Below are positions 27,157 to 34,719 of a DNA stretch of 64,000 bases, piece by piece. Within the stretch, counting starts at the first letter, position 1; the number at the start of each line of letters is the position of its first letter. Position numbers and translations under genes: made by a program. A model generated the notes under the pieces. The model did no database searches. It was not told where the DNA came from and saw only the letters and a list, made by a program, of their open reading frames with translations. Source of the stretch: Bacteroidota bacterium. GTDB lineage: Bacteria; Bacteroidota; Ignavibacteria; Ignavibacteriales; Melioribacteraceae. The stretch is taken from contig JAKAKD010000054.1 of NCBI GenBank assembly GCA_021824635.1, positions 1 to 64,000 of the forward strand. The letters are read 5' to 3'.

Positions 27157-27646
27157 ATTACTTTCTACGGCTGTTAATTCAAAAATAAGAAATATTTGGG
27201 TGGTTTGATGACAAAATTTTATTCCAGCCTCAGCGTCCGTGTAGTTATCAATGCTTATACTTTGAGGAGATTTCCATTTTATGTATCACGGAATGGTCCG
27301 TGACAACGGAGTAATCCATCCTTATAAATATCCTCATCAATCATTGGCAAATGAATTCCATAACCGGAAGATGATATTTTAAAATTATTTTTTTGATGTT
27401 CATCAACAAAAGCAAGTTTTGTGAAAAATTATATAAGCACAAATTCGTATTCGCTATCATAATACATAACTTCAGTTTATCGTTTGTCACAGAATTAAGA
27501 TTGCTGTATTTCTTTATAAAAGAATTAAGGGTAGTTCTAAAAACTTCTCACGAAGTGATGGATACCCAAAAATTCTTCGCGTACTTTGCGAAATCTTTGC
27601 GCTCTTTGTGTTTAGGTTTTCAATAAGATGGTTTTTAGAACCACCC
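27157..27646. other. Gene-poor accessory patch of 490 bases
   Basis: No intact gene is supported here. The stretch holds the upstream region of mntA, a small hairpin (TCACGG at 27286 with CCGTGA at 27298, 6-base loop), a decayed DUF2442-like reading frame and most of a MITE-like element, the last two listed separately. Short open frames on both strands have no family features. Confidence 0.6.
27279..27428 (-). pseudogene. Remnant of a DUF2442-like protein gene (C-terminal part)
   Basis: A minus-strand frame without a start codon encodes about 49 residues ending at a TAA at 27279. Its core GYGIHLPMIDEDIYKDGLL matches the G-x-GIHW-x-x-[LI]DEDI-x-x-x-GLL end of DUF2442 proteins, which often sit beside DUF4160 or toxin-antitoxin genes. 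An in-frame stop at 27429-27431 and lack of the N-terminal half indicate a broken gene. The family match is by memory of the pattern. Confidence 0.5.
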
Positions 27647-27650
27647 TTAA
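27525..27650. mobile_element. MITE-like element, 126 bp with 20-bp terminal inverted repeats
   Basis: TTAAGGGTAGTTCTAAAAAC at 27525-27544 is inverted at 27631-27650 with a single mismatch. The 86-base interior has no gene but contains a cluster of CTTTGCG/GCAAAG-type motifs (CTTCGCGTACTTTGCG, then CTTTGCGCTCTTTGTG). TTAA at both tips is either the outer four bases of the repeat or a TTAA target duplication. The right end overlaps the stop codon of the outer-membrane barrel gene by four bases. No transposase is present, so it would depend on a transposase elsewhere. Confidence 0.7.
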
Positions 27651-29254
27651 AATCGTTTTGAAAGTGTAAAATATAATCTGCTAAAAGTGGTTTGGTCTTG
27701 AAACGTACTTTCATAGCTCGCTGAAATGAATACCGTATTAAATATTCTCCAGGATAAATCAATATTACCAATTTGCTGAAAAAAATTAAACTGGTCGGAT
27801 GGGAATTTATAATCAATTCGTTTATAGCCGACACCAAGATTAATAACACCATTAAATAAATCCTTTGCAAGACTTGCGCCATAGTAATTCCCATTAACAT
27901 AACCGGATTCAATTTTATTATAGTTTATGTTAAGAGATAAATAAATTAATGGTATTTGTAGATAGCTCAGATTGACTCCATAATTTTTCGATGGTCGTGG
28001 ATCGTCTTTACTGAAACGATATCCATAATTAACGCCTACCCAGATATAATTAAGCGGACGTAGATTGACTCTAACAGAAAATCCTTGCCGTGTAGCAGAC
28101 TCAAGAACACTATCTGCAAATGTCTTGAACGTTTCATAATAAATCACATTTTTACGCGCATCATAAGAAGCGCTTAGTCCAACCCAACTGCTTGGATTGT
28201 AAGAACACATTGCAAACAGACTTGTCATGTCAAAGGTGTTTTGGTTAATTCCCATCTTTCTCTTGAATAGATCGAACTCAGAGGAAACAAAAAAACCTAA
28301 GCTTTGAGATAAATTATTCGAATGCTGGAAGTAAAGAAATCTTCTATCTGTCTTGAAATTGTTAGTCTGTTCAAAAACTCCAACAGTATTTTGCATTGTA
28401 ACACTACCCAGACTATCGCTTCTGAAAAGATAACCGCCGTACTCAAACATTTTCAGATCATAACCATAATCAGAAAAACTTGGATGCGAGCCGGCTATCA
28501 CTCCAAATACAAACTTCTTTGCTGTCGTCTCAAATTGAAGTCCATCAATCGCTCCAAGACTCGAGGTTTTGAAATTGATCTTTCTTCCTAACGTAATTTT
28601 TGTTGTTGGAGTGAAATCATACCTAAGAGCTAAGTCATAAATTTTCAGCACATCCCCAAGATTGCTTTTAACCTCGTTCCATTGGTCAGCTCGATAAGAA
28701 AAGTTAACGTAAGAGGAAAAAAATATTGGAGACTCAGCAATCGTATCGGCATTAAATGAAAGATTCATCCGCCAATATTGAAAATCCGGCGAACTTGGTC
28801 CGTTAGATTTATTTGTAAAAGATGATACTGAAATATTTCCGTCAGTACGTTTGAAGAATTTGGGAGTGCTTTTAATCTGTCCCATAATAGGAGTTACTGA
28901 AACTGCTTCTGTTTGACTCTTTACTATTTCTCTATTCTTTTCGTTGTTTAATAACGGGCTCTTTTTAATAACTGCTTTTACTTCTTCATTAACTTTGAAT
29001 TGGTAGCTGGATAGAGCAACACCGGAACAAGAGTTTGAGGAGATAAACTGAACAACGATTGCCGGTTTTAATGCACCGCTAACGGAGAGAAATAAAGTAT
29101 CGTTCTTGCTGATTCCATTAGTGTTTTCAAACCGGACATAAATATTCTGCGAAGTCACGAATGAAATCCGACCGACCTTTTCATTTTCAGTAATGTTCTG
29201 AGCATAAATATGAAATGCACTAATCAGGATAAGAATGAGAAAACTTTTATTCAT
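27647..29254 (-). CDS. Outer-membrane beta-barrel porin of the multiheme cytochrome operon
   Basis: The 535-residue protein has a signal peptide (SAFHIYAQN), a small N-terminal beta domain (about residues 25-95, SH3-like in pattern), a linker, and then about 370 residues of alternating amphipathic strands. It ends LYFTLSKRF, with the terminal Phe used by the BAM machinery. Length and strand number suggest a barrel of more than 16 strands. It follows the 34-heme cytochrome gene by three bases. In porin-cytochrome conduits such a barrel encloses a multiheme cytochrome that carries electrons across the outer membrane; I infer this role from context. Its stop codon lies at the edge of a MITE-like element. 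Confidence 0.78.
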   Translation of the reverse strand: MNKSFLILILISAFHIYAQNITENEKVGRISFVTSQNIYVRFENTNGISKNDTLFLSVSGALKPAIVVQFISSNSCSGVALSSYQFKVNEEVKAVIKKSPLLNNEKNREIVKSQTEAVSVTPIMGQIKSTPKFFKRTDGNISVSSFTNKSNGPSSPDFQYWRMNLSFNADTIAESPIFFSSYVNFSYRADQWNEVKSNLGDVLKIYDLALRYDFTPTTKITLGRKINFKTSSLGAIDGLQFETTAKKFVFGVIAGSHPSFSDYGYDLKMFEYGGYLFRSDSLGSVTMQNTVGVFEQTNNFKTDRRFLYFQHSNNLSQSLGFFVSSEFDLFKRKMGINQNTFDMTSLFAMCSYNPSSWVGLSASYDARKNVIYYETFKTFADSVLESATRQGFSVRVNLRPLNYIWVGVNYGYRFSKDDPRPSKNYGVNLSYLQIPLIYLSLNINYNKIESGYVNGNYYGASLAKDLFNGVINLGVGYKRIDYKFPSDQFNFFQQIGNIDLSWRIFNTVFISASYESTFQDQTTFSRLYFTLSKRF

Positions 29255-29257
29255 TTG

Positions 29258-31813
29258 TTAATTCTTTCCAGTTGGATGACATGTGTAACAAGCTGTTGAT
29301 AGATAAACATAATTGTTCACTCCGCTATGCTTCGAGTTCATAGATGCTTGATCATGCTCATGGCAATTGATACACTCAAACACTTTATAGTTTGTTTGAT
29401 CCGTATGGCAATCTGTGCAAAGAGTCCACTGACCACTATGCGAACCAGAATAAATTGGGAAATATTGTCCGTCATGATTAAAAGTTGAGGGCTTCCAAAC
29501 GTTTTGTGTATGGCACTGCTCGCAAGTAAGCGGAAATTTAGCCGTAGCATGATTAGGATTGGTTACGCTATTGTAATCTGTCAAATGGCAGCTAACACAT
29601 TGCGGGTGTTTCGTATTGTAATTACCTGCATGGCAGCTTGAACATTGGTTTGCAATTTGTAAATGCGCACCAAGAATTAGATAGTAATTATTATGAATTG
29701 AAATTGGAAATGCAGCCGGTTTCCATCCCGGGTCGGTTGTATGGCATTGTTCACATGAAGTAGGAATATTAATCGCACCATGATTTGGATTAGTAGTATT
29801 CTGGAAATTTGATAAATGGCAACTCGAACAAACAGTTGGTGTTCCTTTCAATGTAGTGGTATGACAATTATTACAGTTAACCGAAATGTGCGCACCTGTT
29901 AATTGAAAAGCTGTAGTCGCATGATTAAATGTTACACTCGTCCAATCAGTTGTGTTGTGGCATTGCTCGCAAGTTTGAGGATATCCTTGCGATACATGAT
30001 TTGGCGCCGATGTATATTTTGATTGATGGCATGAATAACAGAGTGTCGGTGTTCCTGCAAAGACCGATGTATGACATGAATTACATTGAACAGTTGTATG
30101 ACTTCCTACTAATGGGAATTTAGTCAATGCGTGATTAAACGTTACGCTCTTCCAATCTGTTGTGTTGTGGCATTGTTCGCAAGTTTGAGGGTATCCTTGC
30201 GAAACATGATTCGGTGCTGTTGTATATTTTGATTGATGACATGCATAACACAAATTAGATGTTCCTGCTAACTTAGTAGTATGACATGAACTACAATTAA
30301 CTGTAGCGTGAGCGCCTAAAAGCGGAAAGTTAGTTGACGTATGATTAAAACTAATTTGTTTCCAGTCCACCGGAGAATGGCACTGTTTACAATCTTGCGA
30401 ATAATTTTGCGCACTATGATTTGGTGCAGATACATATTTAGATTGATGACATGAAACGCATTGAGTAGGAGTTCCAGCATAACCTGTTTGATGACACTGT
30501 GAACATGCAGCAGTTGTATGCGCGCCAAGCAACGGAAAATTTGTAAGTGAATGATTTATTCCACCTTCTTTGGTTCCTCTTGGATGACATGTATAACAAA
30601 CATTGCTTTGATAAGCATATCCATTAATACCGCTGTGCTTAGAATCCATATCTGTTTTTGCATGCTCATGGCAATTAATACATTCAAACACTTTGAAATT
30701 AGATTGGTTCGTATGACATTCCGAACAAGTGTTCCATTTGCCGCCGTGATTTCCGGAATAAATCGGGAAATATTTATTGTCATGATCAAAAGTTGATGGC
30801 TTCCATACAGTTTGTGAATGACAAGTTACGCAGTCAGTTGAGAATTGCGCTGCTTTATGATTTGGATTTACTGAAGCATCATAATTCTGCTGGTGACAGC
30901 TTACACATTGTCTCGCGGTTTGATTGTAACCGGTAGAATGACACTTACTGCAATCGTTTCTAATTAAGTTATGAGCACCTAACAGAGGATAAACAAGATC
31001 ATGATTAGTAAAAGAAGCCGGTTTCCATGCACCCGCGCTTATTGTGTGGCATTGCTTGCAATCTTTTGAGAAATTTAATTTAACATGATTTGGCGAAGTA
31101 ACGGATTCATAGTTTTTCTGATGACAAGTGTAACAATCTTGCGATAAACCCTTATAGCTGCCTTGAGAATGACAAGTAAAACAATTTGCTATGTTATGAG
31201 CGCCGGTAAGCGGAAAGAAATCATGCGTAACTGAAGTTGCAGACCAACTGAATGAAGTAAAATCATGACACTGCTGACAGTCAGTAGAATAATTTGCTTT
31301 TATATGATTCGGATCGTTTGTCGAAGCATAAGTTGAAGCGTGGCAATCGTAACATCTAACACCGATCGGTTCAAACTTCAAACTGGAAGAAAATTTATGG
31401 CACTGCTGACAATCGGCTTTAGCATGATTACCAAGCAATGGAAATTTTCCCATCCGGTGAAGATCAATTATGTTTTCAATAATCCAAGTTCTTGAATCAT
31501 GACAACGAACGCAATTCTTACCAACAGTATTTTCATGAATATCCGTATGGCAATCCGAACAATTATCTTTCCCTTTTTTATCGCTGAAGACAAGGCTTTC
31601 ATGGCAGGCTGTACACTTAACGGTTTGATGCTGACCTTTTAATTCAAATCCGGTTTCACTGTGATGGAAAAGAATTTTGGCGGGATTCACAGTCCATCCG
31701 TCAACTGTATGACAGTCTTGGCAATCACGTTTAAAATTTTTCCCGTGCGGAGATTGCCCGTTGCAAATAGAAAGTGATAATAAAATTAGAAATACTAATG
31801 ACAGAGAGCGCAT
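29258..31813 (-). CDS. 34-heme c-type cytochrome
   Basis: The 851-residue exported protein has a signal peptide (SLVFLILLSLSICNGQ) and I count 34 CxxCH heme-attachment motifs, one per 25 residues. The chain is built from repeating units of about 70 residues with three hemes each: CxQCH-x-W-x-FNH-x-FPLxGAH, then CxxCH-x-GT, then CxxCHxxxY-x-PNH. Conserved GAH, FNH and PNH histidines are likely distal heme ligands. A block beginning FPIYSGNH and ending CYTCHP occurs twice (near residues 360 and 800). The ATG overlaps the end of the 20-heme gene by 19 bases behind GGTGAGG. Probably a long molecular wire linked to the co-encoded barrel. Confidence 0.92.
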   Translation of the reverse strand: MRSLSLVFLILLSLSICNGQSPHGKNFKRDCQDCHTVDGWTVNPAKILFHHSETGFELKGQHQTVKCTACHESLVFSDKKGKDNCSDCHTDIHENTVGKNCVRCHDSRTWIIENIIDLHRMGKFPLLGNHAKADCQQCHKFSSSLKFEPIGVRCYDCHASTYASTNDPNHIKANYSTDCQQCHDFTSFSWSATSVTHDFFPLTGAHNIANCFTCHSQGSYKGLSQDCYTCHQKNYESVTSPNHVKLNFSKDCKQCHTISAGAWKPASFTNHDLVYPLLGAHNLIRNDCSKCHSTGYNQTARQCVSCHQQNYDASVNPNHKAAQFSTDCVTCHSQTVWKPSTFDHDNKYFPIYSGNHGGKWNTCSECHTNQSNFKVFECINCHEHAKTDMDSKHSGINGYAYQSNVCYTCHPRGTKEGGINHSLTNFPLLGAHTTAACSQCHQTGYAGTPTQCVSCHQSKYVSAPNHSAQNYSQDCKQCHSPVDWKQISFNHTSTNFPLLGAHATVNCSSCHTTKLAGTSNLCYACHQSKYTTAPNHVSQGYPQTCEQCHNTTDWKSVTFNHALTKFPLVGSHTTVQCNSCHTSVFAGTPTLCYSCHQSKYTSAPNHVSQGYPQTCEQCHNTTDWTSVTFNHATTAFQLTGAHISVNCNNCHTTTLKGTPTVCSSCHLSNFQNTTNPNHGAINIPTSCEQCHTTDPGWKPAAFPISIHNNYYLILGAHLQIANQCSSCHAGNYNTKHPQCVSCHLTDYNSVTNPNHATAKFPLTCEQCHTQNVWKPSTFNHDGQYFPIYSGSHSGQWTLCTDCHTDQTNYKVFECINCHEHDQASMNSKHSGVNNYVYLSTACYTCHPTGKN
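29941..30240. repeat. 210-bp tandem coding repeat inside the 34-heme cytochrome gene
   Basis: Bases 29941-30030 and 30151-30240 match at 81 of 90 positions by my alignment, with an offset of exactly 210 bases (70 codons). They encode successive three-heme units containing NHVSQGYPQTCEQCHNTTDW. The similarity at DNA level points to recent unit duplication within the gene. Confidence 0.75.
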
Positions 31814-33381
31814 TTTACCTCACCAAATTTATACTTGATGTATTTTCCTTTCTCATCAACTACTTGTTTATGGCATTTGTAACAATCTACTTTAGAATGC
31901 GCTCCATTTAATGGAAACGATGTATTGTTATGATCAAAGAGTTCCGGCTTCCAGTTATTATATTGATGACAACTCTGACATAATACAATACCGTTTTTTG
32001 CGAACTGTCCGGCATGTACATCTTTATGACATCCAACGCATTCTGATTTTTTTGTAAAATAAATATTAACGCTATTAATACCTTTGTTACTCGTGTGACA
32101 TTTAGTACAACTTCGTTTTTGGTGAACACCCAATAAAACAAAATTTGTTTTACTGTGGTCAAAATTTACTTCATTCCATCTTTCTGTTGTGTGACATGCC
32201 GTACAACTTTTTTCTCCTGTATATTTAACCGGAACAGAACCACCATGAACATCTTTGTGGCAATCAACGCAATCCCTTCTCTCAATTTTGAAATTCCATT
32301 TTTCGTTTTTCTTGTGGCAGCTTTGACAAGGGATAGCTAAATGAGCACCATTCAAAATAAAATTACTCTTTAAGTGACGATCAATGGTATAAGATGTAAA
32401 ATTAAATCCATCAAGCGAATGACATGAATTGCAGTCAGTCTGTGATCCATTTTTAGTGAACTCTCCTTTGTGATAATCTAAATGACAACTAATACATTTG
32501 TCAAATTTTGGTCTGGTGTTTAAACCGTTTTTATGACATGCCTTACAATCAACTGAAGTGTGCTTCCCCACCAAAGGATAATTTGTTTTTCCATGATCGA
32601 AGCTTCCCAAATTCTTAATAACATGGAATGATTCTGTAACGTGACAGGTTGCGCACTTATCTCCAAACTTTCCTTTATGAAAATCCTTGTGGCAAGAAGC
32701 GCATGATGTGAATTCAATTCCTTTGAACCTTTGGAATTTTTTCCCATTCTTTGTTTCGATTGAATGGCACTTGATACACTCAACTTTTTGATGCGCGCCT
32801 GTTAAATCATACTTTGTAGAACTATGATTAAATTTTGGAGCCGGACGGAAAGCATCTGTTCCATGACAATCTTGACAGCTATTTCCCAAACTTCCTTGAT
32901 GATAATCTTGGTGGCAAGAGTTACATGAAGTCTTTAACCCTAAAAATGTTCCTTTGTGTTTCTTGTATTTCGCGTCCGTCATAAAATCCGGCTTATGGCA
33001 ATCGAAACAATCTATTTTACCATGCTTGCCTGTTAGTTGAAACGATGTTTTGGAATGATCAAATGTCTTGGGATTGATATTAACAATTCTAAAGTTTCTT
33101 CCGTGATGTTCACTATGGCATTGAACGCAATTTTTATTTCTTACGTCAGAACTTGAATGGAATCCCTTATTCTCTTTTTGAAGTTGTGATATTTCTGAGT
33201 GGCAAGCTAAACATTCATTATTACGAACTTGACTGCCAATGTGATGGCATTTTGTGCAATTGCTCATCCCCTCTAAATGAGAATGCAACGAAGATAGATC
33301 TCCGGGAGAAATTTGTCCCAATAACTTTGAACTCAGAGTTACCAAGAATAATATTGCAAATGTTAGTCTTGATGTTTTAAT
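31795..33381 (-). CDS. 20-heme c-type cytochrome, probable ATT start
   Basis: I count 20 CxxCH motifs in about 528 residues. The units alternate CxxCH-x-FDHxxTxFxLxGxH and CxxCHxDxHxG, with the last heme motif (CALCH) directly at the C-terminus. Conventional starts give only a TTG at 33345, which cuts the signal peptide in half. The frame continues upstream as KTSRLTFAILFLVTLSSKLLGQ (shown here from its Lys; residues 2-23), a full Sec signal, preceded by ATT at 33381. GGAGAGG lies four bases before this ATT. I therefore annotate ATT as the start. It is probably a periplasmic electron carrier between the inner-membrane cytochrome b and the 34-heme protein. Confidence 0.88.
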   Translation of the reverse strand: MKTSRLTFAILFLVTLSSKLLGQISPGDLSSLHSHLEGMSNCTKCHHIGSQVRNNECLACHSEISQLQKENKGFHSSSDVRNKNCVQCHSEHHGRNFRIVNINPKTFDHSKTSFQLTGKHGKIDCFDCHKPDFMTDAKYKKHKGTFLGLKTSCNSCHQDYHQGSLGNSCQDCHGTDAFRPAPKFNHSSTKYDLTGAHQKVECIKCHSIETKNGKKFQRFKGIEFTSCASCHKDFHKGKFGDKCATCHVTESFHVIKNLGSFDHGKTNYPLVGKHTSVDCKACHKNGLNTRPKFDKCISCHLDYHKGEFTKNGSQTDCNSCHSLDGFNFTSYTIDRHLKSNFILNGAHLAIPCQSCHKKNEKWNFKIERRDCVDCHKDVHGGSVPVKYTGEKSCTACHTTERWNEVNFDHSKTNFVLLGVHQKRSCTKCHTSNKGINSVNIYFTKKSECVGCHKDVHAGQFAKNGIVLCQSCHQYNNWKPELFDHNNTSFPLNGAHSKVDCYKCHKQVVDEKGKYIKYKFGEVKCALCH

Positions 33382-34709
33382 ACCGCCTCTCCGTATTTTT
33401 TAGTAATTCTAATTCCGGCATTAGTTAGAAAATCATTAGGAAGTTCGCCGCCGGCCAGAATGAATACTAAATCATTTTTAATTTCCTTTTCCAAAGTAAT
33501 ACCATCTTTTTCAAACATTATTTTAACAGCTTTCTCGGATATAGCCGTTACATTGGATTTAAATATGATATCAATTTTTCTTTCATCTGTAGCGTTTTTA
33601 ATATTCTCAAAATTCTTCGGTTTAAGTCTAGAAAATGAATCACCTCTATACGAAATTGTAATATTATTGTTTCCTTCTAATAATGCCAGCGCAGCTTCTA
33701 TTGCCGAATCTCCGCCGCCAACTACCAGAACATTTTGATTGCTTATCAATTCCGGCTCAATAAGTCTGTAAGATACTTTTTCCAATCCTTCCCCTTCAAC
33801 ACCCAATTTTCTTGGAGTGCCGCGCCGGCCAATTGCCAAAAGAACCGCGTTTGTTGTAATTGTCTTTTTATTTGTTTTAACTACAAAATAGTATTCATGT
33901 TTTTCGATAGAAAGGACTCTTTCATTCTCTTGAATTGAAATTTTATTCTTCATTAACACTTCATTCCAGAGAGTTAACAATTCTATCTTAGTCATCTCGG
34001 TGTATTTCACTTTGCCGTGCAAAGGAAGATGCATCGGTGCGGTCATAATTATTTTCTTTCTCGGAAATGAATAGACTGTTCCACCCAGACTGTCTTGTTC
34101 AAGTGTAATGGTTCTTAGTTCTTTTTCCTTAGCCGCCAAAGATGCCGAAATCCCAGCCGGACCAGCGCCAATGATCACAATATCATATTCAGATTTCGGG
34201 GCGCGCGATAAATTTTTAGCAATATTATCAACAGCCTGCCTGCCTTGTGTTACGGCATTTTTTATTAGGCCCATTCCGCCAAGTTCTCCAGCGATAAAAA
34301 TTCCCTTTACATTCGTTTCGAATTCATGGCTGACATGGGGAAGATCAACACCTCTTTTTTCAGTTCCTATAACAAGTGAAATAGCACCAAGCGGACATGA
34401 ATGAAAACATGCGCCGTGTCCTACACAACGTGATGCATTGATAGTCGCGGCTTTTCCATCAATCAATCCGAGAATATCTTTTTCCGGACAAGCTGCAACA
34501 CACGCAGCACTGCCAATACAGACATCCAGATTGACAACAGGATGAAGAGATACCGGTTCATGAAATCCAAGTTGTTTGGCTCTCTCAATTTTTTCTTTAA
34601 CTGTCTTAGATTGCTTTTTCCCTTTTCTCAACTGAAAGTAGATCAGAAGAACAATCAATAAAACAACAACAGAGTAAGTAATAATATTTTCTATCAATAC
34701 TTCCATCAA
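33363..34709 (-). CDS. Membrane-anchored Fe-S/FAD pyridine-nucleotide oxidoreductase
   Basis: The 448-residue protein has one N-terminal helix (residues 11-27), a ferredoxin-like domain (about 60-110) and a thioredoxin-reductase-like FAD/NAD(P) domain. FAD binds at YDIVIIGAGPAGISAS and the nucleotide at VLVVGGGDSAIEAAL. Both ferredoxin motifs are short of one cysteine: C64-x5-C70-x3-C74-P has Ser67, and C95-x5-C101-x3-C105-P has His98 where the second Cys is normal. The clusters may be [3Fe-4S] or may use Ser/His ligands. No CxxC redox disulfide is visible in the flavin domain, so it is not a true thioredoxin reductase. It probably passes NAD(P)H electrons to the adjacent cytochrome b. Confidence 0.82.
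   Translation of the reverse strand: MMEVLIENIITYSVVVLLIVLLIYFQLRKGKKQSKTVKEKIERAKQLGFHEPVSLHPVVNLDVCIGSAACVAACPEKDILGLIDGKAATINASRCVGHGACFHSCPLGAISLVIGTEKRGVDLPHVSHEFETNVKGIFIAGELGGMGLIKNAVTQGRQAVDNIAKNLSRAPKSEYDIVIIGAGPAGISASLAAKEKELRTITLEQDSLGGTVYSFPRKKIIMTAPMHLPLHGKVKYTEMTKIELLTLWNEVLMKNKISIQENERVLSIEKHEYYFVVKTNKKTITTNAVLLAIGRRGTPRKLGVEGEGLEKVSYRLIEPELISNQNVLVVGGGDSAIEAALALLEGNNNITISYRGDSFSRLKPKNFENIKNATDERKIDIIFKSNVTAISEKAVKIMFEKDGITLEKEIKNDLVFILAGGELPNDFLTNAGIRITKKYGEAVLKHQD
33382..33392 (-). promoter_or_regulatory. Shine-Dalgarno deciding the ATT start of the 20-heme cytochrome
   Basis: GGAGAGG (33392 to 33386 on the minus strand) plus a four-base spacer precedes the ATT at 33381. The next gene in the operon has the same layout: GGTGAGG, four bases, then ATG at 31813. 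In both cases the start overlaps the upstream gene by 19 bases. Confidence 0.65.
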
Positions 34710-34719
34710 CAGACACCTT

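Noticed and set aside
27286-27303. Hairpin TCACGG/CCGTGA as a terminator or operator
   Set aside because: Only six base pairs, no T tract, and it lies inside the decayed DUF2442-like frame.
27393-27626. A 77-residue plus-strand open frame in the accessory patch
   Set aside because: It covers the decayed DUF2442 fragment antisense and the repeat core, with no start signal or known motif.
27514-27912. A 132-residue minus-strand open frame across the MITE-like element and the porin 3' end
   Set aside because: It is out of frame with the porin gene, runs through the inverted repeats and has no family features.
29258-33381. Regularly spaced short repeats that might be taken for a CRISPR array
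   Set aside because: They are coding heme units (CxxCH plus GAH/PNH) with variable spacing and no identical direct repeats; no cas genes are present.
33363-34709. Thioredoxin reductase as the identity of the Fe-S/FAD protein
   Set aside because: The FAD/NAD(P) folds match, but no CxxC redox pair is visible and a ferredoxin domain plus membrane anchor are added.
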